Translations under genes and position numbers: made by a program
Assembly: GCA_030066195.1 (NCBI GenBank)
Contig: JASJCB010000071.1
Span: 1 to 43,952 of the forward strand
DNA: 43,952 bases
Source: Acidobacteriota bacterium
GTDB lineage: Bacteria > Acidobacteriota > Holophagae > Acanthopleuribacterales > Acanthopleuribacteraceae
Reading direction: 5' to 3'
The notes under the pieces: model-generated
Told to the model about the DNA's origin: nothing
Databases searched by the model: none
What the model saw: the letters and a program-made list of their open reading frames with translations, nothing else
Shown here: positions 17,531-26,104 of the stretch, one piece after another
Numbering within the stretch: position 1 is the stretch's first letter
How the letters are laid out: every line of letters begins with the position of its first letter

Positions 17531-18481
17531 TCACGCGTCCTTCATGAACAGGCGTTGTAAGACTTTATCTCCCAGGAATCGGGCCTTGAAGAATTCGACC
17601 GGTGCGGGGACTACCTCGGCAGGCCAATGCCAGGATACGCGATCGCAGGAAGCGCGTCGGATCAGCTCGAAGAAATGCTGTTTGTGACGGCGAATGCGGG
17701 TCTCTACCTGAGCCAGGTTTTCGTCGGAGACTTCGAAGCGGTTACGGGTGGGCGACAGGCCCGGTCCTTCGATCCGACGAGCGCCGTGACCCAGGTAGGC
17801 TCGCTCGTGAGGCCAACTGTCCAGGTCGACCAGAATCACCCAGCACAAACCTTCCTGAGCGCGAGCGATCTCGCGAGCCAACATGCGCGACTGGTCGTTG
17901 CTGTCGAAGTACAGGTCGGTCAAGATAATCCAGACCGAGGTAGGCGCCAGGCAACGGATGAGCGGCTTTTTGTTGAAGGCGACAGAGCCTCGATAATCGA
18001 CGAAACGACGCAAAATCTTGCGGACGCGGCCTCGGGAACCGCTCCCGCGCAGTTGATCCAAGCCGCCGCCGGCTTCACCGAAGAGCCGATGCATAAAGAC
18101 ACGGTCCTCGGAATCCAGGGCTACGTCGGCGACGGCCTCGGCAAGCCAGGCCGCGATTTGCATCTTGGGCATGGCCTCGGGCAATGCCATGGAGGGGCGG
18201 GTATCGACGGAGATCACCAGGCTGAGCTGTTCCTCGGCGGTGTAGTGACGAACCAGCAGGTCCTCGACCTGACCATAGCGGGCGGAAGCGCGCCAGTCCA
18301 CATGACGAATATCGTCGCCCGGGGTATAGTGCTCGTAATCGCGAAAGTCCAGACTTTGGCCCTTACGACGCATCTGGTGACCGCCGACCATACCGGCCCG
18401 TCGCTGTCGTCGCGAGGCGGTACGATAGCGCCCGAGCAATCCGCGAGAAAGCGGCAACGGAAGCAGATCCACACCGCTCAT
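17531..18481 (-). CDS. DUF58 family protein (MoxR partner) with altered MIDAS
   Basis: The protein has 316 residues. The DUF58 signature spans residues 44-68 (LDFRDYEHYTPGDDIRHVDW, then RASAR). A vWA-like fold follows, but its metal site DxSxS reads D93-T-R-P-S97, so the first serine is replaced by arginine. Several DUF58 proteins keep this motif, so metal binding may be lost here. DUF58 proteins usually sit next to MoxR ATPases and are thought to be MoxR-dependent assembly or chaperone partners. Here moxR is present about 3.7 kb upstream in the same direction, with two other genes between. The start overlaps the stop of the NtrC-like gene by four bases (ATGA), so translation is coupled. No membrane helix was seen. 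Confidence 0.9.
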   Translation of the reverse strand: MSGVDLLPLPLSRGLLGRYRTASRRQRRAGMVGGHQMRRKGQSLDFRDYEHYTPGDDIRHVDWRASARYGQVEDLLVRHYTAEEQLSLVISVDTRPSMALPEAMPKMQIAAWLAEAVADVALDSEDRVFMHRLFGEAGGGLDQLRGSGSRGRVRKILRRFVDYRGSVAFNKKPLIRCLAPTSVWIILTDLYFDSNDQSRMLAREIARAQEGLCWVILVDLDSWPHERAYLGHGARRIEGPGLSPTRNRFEVSDENLAQVETRIRRHKQHFFELIRRASCDRVSWHWPAEVVPAPVEFFKARFLGDKVLQRLFMKDA

Positions 18482-20793
18482 CGATATCTCCTTTGTCGGC
18501 CTCGCTCAATTTGTTGCTCCAGCCACTCCGGTTCGACCCCGGCAAGTTTAGCGGCCAAAACCCTGTCACCGCCGGTTTCTCTAAGAATTTGAGCAAAATA
18601 GGATTGCCTGGCCGCCTCCTGGAATTGACGCCAGGTAAGTCCACCCGGAAAAGATGCCGACCAGGGTGATAATTTGGGCTTCTCAGCTTCTTTCTGAAGT
18701 ATTTTAAGAATGAAATCAGATGTTATCTCCCTACTTTTCTTCCCTGAGTCAAGCAGGTGATAAACCAATTGCTCCAGCTCACCGACATTACCCGGCCAGG
18801 GATAATCGTAAAGGGTCTGCATAGCCTCTCCACTCAGATTAAGGGCGCCGGCCTTCGATTGATAGGTATCGTCCTTGCGGAGGCGGACAAAATGTCGAAT
18901 CAGGCATGGAATGTCCTCCAAGTGCTCACGAAGCGGAGGGACCTTGATTTTTTGCGGAGAAATAATGTCATAAAGCTCCTTCAGAAGAACCCCATCATCA
19001 ACCGCATTTGTCAAATCGGTATCCGATGTAAAAAGAAAGGGTGCATCCTCATACATTTCATTAAGGATTTCGAGTATATCCTCCTGGTCTATCAAAGAAA
19101 ACTTGTGGATATCATAAAAAACCTTGGCTTTAAAGGGTAATAACCATCGGCCGGTTGCCAATGTCATCGGTTCACCACAATTGATAAAATCGAAGAACCC
19201 ATCATGTGACATGCGCCCTGCAATGCTGCATGCCAGTTCGTACTTGCCCGCGCCTTTCTCTCCATATATCAATATAGGTCGACCGTCCTGTGAGAACAGT
19301 TCGATCTTATACATAAGTCGCGGCAATACCGGTGACCTGAAAGCTATCTGGAACAGATCCGGGCGTATGGCGACAGGAGGATCTGATTCCCTTTTTGAAT
19401 ATGAACATAAAGCCGGTTTGAAAACCTTGAGTTCCGGAACCCGAGATGTTCGACCATTAAAAACCAACAAAATATGAAGGGCGGGAAAGTCTTCACCGAT
19501 AGATAAGGCTCTTTCCTCAATAGATCGATCGTTAGTATCTGCATGGAGAATAAGTAGGGCGCTACCTTTCCTTCCAGCACGTAAGAATTGTTTCCCAGGC
19601 CATTCAGTTGAATCCACAAGAACAGTATTGATTTGCCTGGGAAACCAATTTAAATAACGATGCCGCTCAAAAGTGAGACAGAAAGCTTCTACCAATCCTG
19701 CTGTATCGCCATAAAAGGCAAGTCGAATACCTCGATACGGATTTTCTTCAGCTAAAAGAGCCGGGCTGATCCATTCCTGTTTATCATCACTGAAGCGGAA
19801 CTGGTGAAGTACTCTGGAATAATTACTCGTCCTGTACTGAAACCGCATATGAAAATTGCGGTTTTTCTCTGGTTTAACAATGAGTGACCGATTCTTTTTC
19901 ATGACGACATCGCGTTCATGCTGCCACTCGATTTCGGCGGATTGGAAAAAGGTTCCAACTCCCCTCGGCCTTTCCTGACCGGCATAGATAAGATAGATCT
20001 TTTTCGTTGAAGTCAAAGACTCGACGGGAAAAGACGACAGGCTGCCCACAGAAAAGGTGAAAAACACATCCCGACGCCGGTAAAGCCCCAGGCGGGCCAG
20101 AAAGAGGAAACCGACCTCAGAAATTTGCCAACTAATGATTTCCGGCTCCCCAAACCCGATTCTCAAAACCAACTCCCGAGACGAATCCATACAAAGATAG
20201 GGAATCAGGAATTCGGGAACTAAACGATGCCACATGGTGACGGTCTTCTCCAACATTTCACCGGGAGACAATCCCTGAAGTTTTCCCGGCCAGTCCCGAT
20301 GGCTGCAAAACAATTCACCGAGTCTTTCCGGTCCGGCATGATCTCCCATCTTCTCAAACCACGTATCCATGGGCTGCCGTGTGAAGCCGTAAATCAGCGC
20401 CCAGGCCAGTTCCGTATCGGAAAGGTTGGGATCTTCATTCATGCTGGGATAAGCATTCAAAAAGGCATCATAAATCCTGAACTGGCGCAGCCACCATACC
20501 AGCCGCGCCAATACCCGTTTGTCATCATGGCCGAAAGCGAGTTCCTTCAGCAATGAATCGCGGGAGATGTAGTCCAAGGTCTCTAAATGCAGTAAGCCGC
20601 TGATTTGCGGGACATCTACCGAAAGTCGATAAATAGCCTCATGATTTTCAAAAGGATCATTGCCCAATGTCAGAAATCGTTGCTCGATTTCCCGGCGCCT
20701 GGCAATCACCACGGGGAGATCGATTGCGGCTTTGTTTGCGGCCTCGAGACTGCCGTGGGACACGCTGTGCGGTTCAGACCAGGCCATCGTCAA
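18478..20793 (-). CDS. NtrC-like AAA+ protein without GAFTGA, with novel N-terminal half and Fis-type HTH
   Basis: The protein has 771 residues. The first 480 or so match no family I recognise; they are mixed helical and aromatic-rich. The C-terminal part follows the sigma-54 activator order: Walker A GEKGAGK (511-517), a degenerate Walker B (KVFYDIHKFS, about 560-570, without the usual DE), IKVPPLREHLEDIP, PWPGNVGELEQLV (about 665-677) and a Fis-like helix-turn-helix at the end (ETGGDRVLAAKLAGVEPEWL). The GAFTGA loop needed to contact sigma-54 was not found, and the segment where it should lie is short. It is therefore unlikely to be an ordinary sigma-54 activator. The gene is AT-richer than its neighbours and overlaps both of them by four bases. 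Function is unknown; it may be a repurposed regulator or assembly factor. Confidence 0.8.
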   Translation of the reverse strand: MTMAWSEPHSVSHGSLEAANKAAIDLPVVIARRREIEQRFLTLGNDPFENHEAIYRLSVDVPQISGLLHLETLDYISRDSLLKELAFGHDDKRVLARLVWWLRQFRIYDAFLNAYPSMNEDPNLSDTELAWALIYGFTRQPMDTWFEKMGDHAGPERLGELFCSHRDWPGKLQGLSPGEMLEKTVTMWHRLVPEFLIPYLCMDSSRELVLRIGFGEPEIISWQISEVGFLFLARLGLYRRRDVFFTFSVGSLSSFPVESLTSTKKIYLIYAGQERPRGVGTFFQSAEIEWQHERDVVMKKNRSLIVKPEKNRNFHMRFQYRTSNYSRVLHQFRFSDDKQEWISPALLAEENPYRGIRLAFYGDTAGLVEAFCLTFERHRYLNWFPRQINTVLVDSTEWPGKQFLRAGRKGSALLILHADTNDRSIEERALSIGEDFPALHILLVFNGRTSRVPELKVFKPALCSYSKRESDPPVAIRPDLFQIAFRSPVLPRLMYKIELFSQDGRPILIYGEKGAGKYELACSIAGRMSHDGFFDFINCGEPMTLATGRWLLPFKAKVFYDIHKFSLIDQEDILEILNEMYEDAPFLFTSDTDLTNAVDDGVLLKELYDIISPQKIKVPPLREHLEDIPCLIRHFVRLRKDDTYQSKAGALNLSGEAMQTLYDYPWPGNVGELEQLVYHLLDSGKKSREITSDFILKILQKEAEKPKLSPWSASFPGGLTWRQFQEAARQSYFAQILRETGGDRVLAAKLAGVEPEWLEQQIERGRQRRYR

Positions 20794-22034
20794 ACCGCCT
20801 TATTGCGGATCACCTTGGAGAACAACGGCAAGATTTCATAAACATCTTGCCCATAGGCTTTTGGAATCAGCACTCGGTAAATCAGGCCGTGACCCCTCTT
20901 GACGTCCTTAATTTCTACCTCGCGTTCTCCACTTCTGACCGCCTCGGTAATGTTTTCGAAGATGGACCGGGTCTCGGGATTGTTATGGAACTTGTCTACT
21001 TCAGCCAACAGGTATTCGCTCAAATGGCTGTTGTTCAGCGGATAATCTTTACCCAGATGGTGGCCCATAAAGAGAAAACACTCATACAGAAAGGCGCCTA
21101 TAATTCCTTGGAAACCCTCTGCCAACTCTTTCAATACCTCCGCTGTAAACATGGATGTCCCATCATGAAAGTTGTTTATTCGGGCTTTATAGATATCGGT
21201 CAGCTCGGTCGAGGTTAGAAAAGGAACATTGACGAAATTGAACATCTCCTTCTGACGCTCAATAAAATAATTCTGGCGACTGGTAACCCAAACGGCGACC
21301 ATGGGCAAAGCCGCTAATTGCTTGAGATGATTGATCAAGCGATCACGCTCCTCCAGACCGCCGTTGCTCTCTTCCAAGAGATCCAGATCGTCCACCAACA
21401 GTAAAAATTTTCTGCCGGTGATAAATGCGGTTGATTCCAGCAGAAATTGGATGATATCCACAACCCCTTCCGCATCCGGTTTGTTCAACTCGATGGTCTC
21501 GGAATGGTCCTCACCCTTGCTTTGATCAACCCCGATACCAATATTGATCAGAGGCACCTTCAATCTAAAGCTGGGTTTGATCTTGGTCGCTTCCTTTTGT
21601 AAACGGGTGATCGCAACCCTGGCCACGGGCATCAAGAACAACTGGTTGATTTGGTCCAGGTAGGCTTTGACAAAGCGGAGATGATCAGCGGCCTCGCCTT
21701 CGCTTTCACTTACCTGTTCGAAAATGAAATCGCGTAGTTGTACAAAGATGGTACGCAATACATCGCGGGCTGTGCCGCGCATATTGGCATTAGCGTAGAA
21801 GTAAAGAAGTTGAAATTCGTTGGAAAAATCCTGAGCCAGTTTGATGGCCAGGTGGGATTTACCAACGCGCGAAAAGCCATGAACGGCATAGATTTGATCT
21901 TTTAGATCCTCGGGATGAAACAAGGCATATGCTCGCCTTAACTCAAGCTCACGATTAATAAAGGTTCGCTGGATGAATTCGGCATTTTTAGCGGGAGGCG
22001 TGTCTGAAAAAAGAATGTCAAGCCTTTGCGTCAT
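20790..22034 (-). CDS. STAND/ORC-like P-loop NTPase
   Basis: The protein has 414 residues. Walker A is GFSRVGKS (53-60), and Walker B is FLLLVDDLDLL (210-220) with the tandem acidic residues of STAND/AAA-type ATPases. A sensor-like VWVTSR follows at about 263-268. The N-terminal segment FINRELELRRAYALF resembles the lead-in of ORC/Cdc6 and STAND modules. No TPR, WD or effector domain is attached, so it is a bare NTPase module plus a C-terminal helical region (about 290-414). Such proteins act as switches in signalling or biological-conflict systems. It is AT-richer than flanking genes, overlaps the NtrC-like gene by four bases, and starts 125 bp after moxR, where a TATAAT box lies on its strand. 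Confidence 0.82.
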   Translation of the reverse strand: MTQRLDILFSDTPPAKNAEFIQRTFINRELELRRAYALFHPEDLKDQIYAVHGFSRVGKSHLAIKLAQDFSNEFQLLYFYANANMRGTARDVLRTIFVQLRDFIFEQVSESEGEAADHLRFVKAYLDQINQLFLMPVARVAITRLQKEATKIKPSFRLKVPLINIGIGVDQSKGEDHSETIELNKPDAEGVVDIIQFLLESTAFITGRKFLLLVDDLDLLEESNGGLEERDRLINHLKQLAALPMVAVWVTSRQNYFIERQKEMFNFVNVPFLTSTELTDIYKARINNFHDGTSMFTAEVLKELAEGFQGIIGAFLYECFLFMGHHLGKDYPLNNSHLSEYLLAEVDKFHNNPETRSIFENITEAVRSGEREVEIKDVKRGHGLIYRVLIPKAYGQDVYEILPLFSKVIRNKAV

Positions 22035-22098
22035 CTTTCAACTCTCAAGATCTGGTGTTGGTGACATCTAAGCCCTTGCCCAAACTTGGCTTTCCTTC

Positions 22099-22104
22099 AT
22101 TATA
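22099..22104 (-). promoter_or_regulatory. Possible internal -10 box (TATAAT) upstream of the NTPase gene
   Basis: On the minus strand a perfect TATAAT lies about 65 bp before the NTPase start, in the only sizeable gap of the moxR-DUF58 block. A TTGGAA sits 20 bp further upstream, a long spacer. It may allow the NTPase, NtrC-like and DUF58 genes to be transcribed apart from moxR. Confidence 0.4.
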
Positions 22105-22159
22105 CACGACACATGAAACGGTGCTTCCAAAGAGTTCGGGCCGGGTATCGACTGCCTAC

Positions 22160-23314
22160 TCACCAGCGCTCGCCTTGGGTGTAGGGGCGGAAGGCTGCCG
22201 CGCTTTTGACGGTAGCCGCGTATTCGCCCGAGGACGGAGCCGTGTGAATGCAGAAATCCGCCAGGAGTTTTTCGTAGAGCCAATCGTCGGTTTCGCCTGT
22301 GGTCGACACCATGTCGCGGTAGATCTCGCTCCAGTCCAGATCCAACTTCAAACGGTGGCGCAAGGTGGGGATGAGCACCGAGGCCAGGCCCGCCCCTTCG
22401 GCATGGGTGGCGTTGCGTTCGAACAATAAAGACCAGGCTTTGGCCCCCAGCATCAGGCAGATGGCCGCGCGGGGTCCCAGTCCGTAAGTCACCAATTCGT
22501 CCACCAGGCGCTTCACCCGGTCGGCCGCCTTGCCGCTGACGCCTTCCATATCGTTAAAACGACCGTTGGTGGCCATGAACATGTTGACGATATGCGCCTC
22601 CACCGAGGGGATGGGTGCAACCTGGCTCACCAGTCGTTGCAGTTCGGCGAACTTACGGGCGGAATCGGCCGTGTCCTTGGGCAAAAGGTGGGCGCCCGAG
22701 GCTTCCTCCCGCTCATGATCCAAAGCTTCCGCAAGTTTGCCCGCCTGTTTGTTCATAATCAGGCGCACCGTGTTCGCCACCGGGATGGGCATGGCAACCT
22801 TGAACATAAAGCGGTCGGCCTGGGCTTCCGGCAGATTGTAGGTGCCTTCCTGGTCGATGGGGTTTTGGGTGGCCAGCACCATGAAGGGCTCTTCCAACTT
22901 GCGTTTCTCGCCCAGTACGGTCACCTGTTTCTCGGCCATGGCTTCCAGCATGGCCGATTGTGTTTTCGGTGTTGCCCTGTTGATCTCATCCGCCAGCAGT
23001 AAATTGGTGAACACCGGCCCCTGGCGGAACGACAGGGCGCCGCGCGGGTTCTCGAAATCCGGCATATAGGTACCGGTGATGTCGGAGGGCATCAGGTCCG
23101 GGGTAAACTGGATGCGCCCGAAGGGAAACTTGAGCACCTTGCCCAGGGTTTTCACCAGTTCGGTCTTCCCCAGGCCGGGGTTGCCTTCCAGTAGGACGTG
23201 GCCGCCGGTGTAAAAAGCAACCAGGCTGAGCCGGGTGATCTCGTCGATGCCGAACATCTCGCGGCGGACGGCTGCCAGCAACGCGTCGGCATAGTCATGT
23301 ATGGCCTTATTCAA
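22160..23314 (-). CDS. MoxR-family AAA+ ATPase
   Basis: The protein has 384 residues. Walker A is GNPGLGKT (44-51), and Walker B with MoxR-typical flanks is LLLADEINRATPKTQSAML (about 105-123). The sensor region LATQNPIDQEGTYNLPEAQ, followed by DRF, is diagnostic. MoxR ATPases are chaperone-like AAA+ proteins that remodel or activate partners carrying vWA or DUF58 domains. The C-terminal tail (after about 320) is slightly longer than usual. The start overlaps the stop of the upstream membrane-protein gene by four bases. All catalytic motifs look intact, in contrast to the altered metal site of the DUF58 protein encoded downstream. Confidence 0.95.
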   Translation of the reverse strand: MNKAIHDYADALLAAVRREMFGIDEITRLSLVAFYTGGHVLLEGNPGLGKTELVKTLGKVLKFPFGRIQFTPDLMPSDITGTYMPDFENPRGALSFRQGPVFTNLLLADEINRATPKTQSAMLEAMAEKQVTVLGEKRKLEEPFMVLATQNPIDQEGTYNLPEAQADRFMFKVAMPIPVANTVRLIMNKQAGKLAEALDHEREEASGAHLLPKDTADSARKFAELQRLVSQVAPIPSVEAHIVNMFMATNGRFNDMEGVSGKAADRVKRLVDELVTYGLGPRAAICLMLGAKAWSLLFERNATHAEGAGLASVLIPTLRHRLKLDLDWSEIYRDMVSTTGETDDWLYEKLLADFCIHTAPSSGEYAATVKSAAAFRPYTQGERW

Positions 23315-25089
23315 GGTTTGTCGCTCCTCTTCTCGGAATTCTTTTGCGGAAACAAGGCCAGGATCCAGTTGGGTAGATTCTGGATCGGCTTTTTATTGTC
23401 GGCGGCTTGTCGGGTGCGGCCGGCGGTATTGGCGATATCGGCGGAGGTAGCGCGTCCCGAGGCCCTTCCCGGTTTTCTTTCCTCGGCCTGTTTGGAACCG
23501 GCTTTGTTGCTCTTGCGTTGCAGGGGCGGTAGCTCCACGGTGACCAGTTGATCGCCGGAGGGCGGAAAGTCGCCGCTCACGCCCTCTCCCCCGCCCATCT
23601 CGGGACCGGTATCGCCCTCGCCCCAGCCCCTCTGGTCGTCTCTCGGCACCGGTTCGGCATCGGCATCGCCTCGTCCTTGGGAAAGAGATGGATTTTGCCC
23701 CTGGCTTTTGCCGCGTTGGCCGGGTTGGTCACTTTCGGCGCTGTCACCCTCGCCTTCGCCCGGCCCTTCCTTTTCCGACTCTCCCGGAGAGGAGGGACCT
23801 TGTCCCGGCTCCTCGCCACGGCCTTTGCCCGCTTCTCCTTCACCCTCTTGATCGCCTTCGCCCGGCTTACCGTTATCCTTATCCTTACCGGCGCCCTTAC
23901 CTTGGCCCTGTTCATCGGATTGCGCTCCGGGGCCCTGTTGATTTTGGGCAGAATCCGATTGATTTTGACCGCCCCCGTCGGTCTCCGCCGGAGTGCCGAC
24001 ATCACCGGGTCGTTCTCCGTTGGAGCCCTGGTCACCCTCGGCGCCCTGATCGCTGGGATCGCCGGGTCCCGGCTGCTGTTGTCCCTGTCCTTGCTGACCC
24101 GCACCCTCCTGGCCGGAATCGCCGTTCGATGATTGGGCTTGTTTCTCGGCATTCGGGTCCTCGGCAGCGCGGTCACCGTTTTCACCGTTACGGGGTTGCT
24201 GTAATTCCTTGCGCGCATCGCGCTGCTCCGGACGATTACGGAGTTCCTGTTCCATCCGGGCAACGCTTTGCTCCTGAGCGCTTTGAACCAACTCGCTGTA
24301 GTCGGGAAGCACGTTCAGTTGAGGCAGGGCTACGAACAAGAGCAGGGCCAGGACTGCGCCGGCCGCAAATAAAGGACCCAGAATACTGCCGCGATGCTTC
24401 CATTCCCTGCCGAAGGAGGCGAACCCGTTTTCCCATAGGTTGGGTGCGCGATCAACGCCGCTCACCTTCGCCAGATCCAGGGTTCGGGCAATTTCACCCA
24501 AGGCGCCTGTCTGGTCCGCGGCCACCGCGTGGGCAAAGCGTTTGGACAGGACCATGGTGACGTCGGCACGCTCCAGGTAACCGCCCGCGACACCCTCCGG
24601 CGCTCGATCGGTCCAGCACAGCCCAAGAGTTGCAAGGCGCAAGTTACCGAGGGCGCCGGGCAGCGGATAAACCATGCAGGCAACCAATCCCGAGGCCAGG
24701 ACCGCGACCCAGGTGGTGGGCCCGAACAAAACCAGCAGAAACATAACGGCCAGACCGGAACATATGGACCAGATCAGGTTATGGGCCGTAAACCAGGCGG
24801 CGAAAGAGGCACCGTCCAACCTGACCAATTTATCGCCGGACAGTGAGTAACGTTGCCTCGCGCGACGCGCCCGAAGTACCAGCAGGCAGGCAACCAGCGA
24901 CAGGGTAAACATGCTCAGGCCGACAAGGATCAGCAAAGTCAGATAATTGAAAAGCACGGGCTTCGCCGCTGCTGCCCAGGCCGCAACGGGTCCCAAGGCC
25001 AGAGCGCCGGCCAGAAATAACAGAGAAGGCGAACCCGGTAATTTAATGCGTTGAAACCAACGCCCGATAGATCGCCGATTCACCTTCAA
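23311..25089 (-). CDS. Multi-spanning membrane protein with long Gly/Gln/Glu-rich tail
   Basis: The protein has 592 residues. Five hydrophobic helices are visible at about 22-42, 49-72, 99-123, 127-148 and 235-261. After the last helix comes a long hydrophilic low-complexity region (about 270-520) rich in Gly, Gln, Glu, Asp and Ser, then a basic segment and a short C-terminal hydrophobic patch (NWILALF). Similar compositionally biased tails occur in BatC-like and other membrane proteins of MoxR operons, where they sit outside the membrane, but no domain can be named. Four-base overlap with moxR implies the two work together. The large open frames on the opposite strand here are by-products of the biased composition. 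Confidence 0.75.
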   Translation of the reverse strand: MKVNRRSIGRWFQRIKLPGSPSLLFLAGALALGPVAAWAAAAKPVLFNYLTLLILVGLSMFTLSLVACLLVLRARRARQRYSLSGDKLVRLDGASFAAWFTAHNLIWSICSGLAVMFLLVLFGPTTWVAVLASGLVACMVYPLPGALGNLRLATLGLCWTDRAPEGVAGGYLERADVTMVLSKRFAHAVAADQTGALGEIARTLDLAKVSGVDRAPNLWENGFASFGREWKHRGSILGPLFAAGAVLALLLFVALPQLNVLPDYSELVQSAQEQSVARMEQELRNRPEQRDARKELQQPRNGENGDRAAEDPNAEKQAQSSNGDSGQEGAGQQGQGQQQPGPGDPSDQGAEGDQGSNGERPGDVGTPAETDGGGQNQSDSAQNQQGPGAQSDEQGQGKGAGKDKDNGKPGEGDQEGEGEAGKGRGEEPGQGPSSPGESEKEGPGEGEGDSAESDQPGQRGKSQGQNPSLSQGRGDADAEPVPRDDQRGWGEGDTGPEMGGGEGVSGDFPPSGDQLVTVELPPLQRKSNKAGSKQAEERKPGRASGRATSADIANTAGRTRQAADNKKPIQNLPNWILALFPQKNSEKRSDKP

Positions 25090-25188
25090 CCGTCATCCTC
25101 CCCTGGACATCGGTCTATTCTCTCACCTGACCCACCACAATGGAAGGGGGCAATAATAGCTTACGAGTTGCGTGGGAAAGGGTTGGCT

Positions 25189-26079
25189 TCAAGGCGTATG
25201 CAGTAACAACTCCTGGTCTTCCCAGACATAGGACAGGGCCTTGCCGCCGCTTTTGCCCAGGGTTAGATAGGGTGTTTCCCTCAGCTTGCCGGCGGATAGG
25301 ACCAGAGACAGGTAGACGGGTTCCTCCAAGAGATTGCCGAAGCGGTCACGCAAGCGGCCCAAGCGGAAGAAGATTTCATCGGAATGATGCACGGCCCGGT
25401 TCAGCATCATTAAATACGGGAATCTGCCGGCCGTCCCCTTGGGTCGGGCCACGGGTTCCATTTTTCGACGTATAACCTTATCCGGCATGAAATTCCGACC
25501 GGGATCGACCGTAACGATTTCGCCGGTTTCCTGGGTGATGCGATACCAGGTGTCGCCCTGAAGCACCCAAAACTGGAGGAATTCCGGCTTGGCCTCCGCG
25601 TGGAGGACACGCACTTCCTCCCGTTCCATATCGATTTCCACCAGCAATAATTTACCGGCGGCCGAATCCTCCATGGTAGCGGTCAAAACCTGGGAGCGAG
25701 CGGTTTGGATGTGTCGGATTCGGGCCGATTGGGGCCGGTTTTTGAATTTACGGAAATCGGTTCGGGATAGATAGTTGCCCTCCCGGTCCAAATGATGGGC
25801 CGTCGCACTCCCTACCGCCGGAACGACCAGAAAACCCTGTTCGTCGGACAGAATGAAAGGGATGAAGAAGGTCATGCGGCCGTCTTGAATGAGCCTTGCC
25901 TTGCCCGTTTTGAAATCGAACAGGTAGAGTTCCGGGGTAATCCGTTTCATGACTGAAAACAAAACCCGGTCATCCTTCTGAGCGGCGAAACCAAGTTTGG
26001 AAATGTAGATCTCGTCAGGGGCCAGGGCTTCTTGGGCCGGTACAATGCAACTTAAAACGACGGTAAGTAAGATGCTCAT
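25189..26079 (-). CDS. Exported protein of unknown function, paralog of its neighbour
   Basis: I start at the ATG preceded by GGGGATGAAG; this gives 296 residues with a signal peptide (MSILLTVVLSCIVPAQEALA). An in-frame start 84 bases upstream would overlap the previous gene and bury the signal. The body alternates short beta-like segments. It shares with the upstream neighbour the segments FFIPFILSD and VDPGRNFMPDKVIRRK, in the same order. This points to a tandem duplication, possibly with a propeller-like fold. No catalytic motif was recognised. It is 25 bp from its paralog and 99 bp before the membrane-protein gene, so one transcript is plausible. Confidence 0.75.
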   Translation of the reverse strand: MSILLTVVLSCIVPAQEALAPDEIYISKLGFAAQKDDRVLFSVMKRITPELYLFDFKTGKARLIQDGRMTFFIPFILSDEQGFLVVPAVGSATAHHLDREGNYLSRTDFRKFKNRPQSARIRHIQTARSQVLTATMEDSAAGKLLLVEIDMEREEVRVLHAEAKPEFLQFWVLQGDTWYRITQETGEIVTVDPGRNFMPDKVIRRKMEPVARPKGTAGRFPYLMMLNRAVHHSDEIFFRLGRLRDRFGNLLEEPVYLSLVLSAGKLRETPYLTLGKSGGKALSYVWEDQELLLHTP

Positions 26080-26104
26080 GACTTCATCCCCCGGTCCTCT
26101 AAGT

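Noticed and set aside
23548..24560. Plus-strand frames opposite the Gly/Gln-rich tail of the MoxR partner
   Set aside because: These arise from the biased composition of the membrane protein gene; no ribosome sites.
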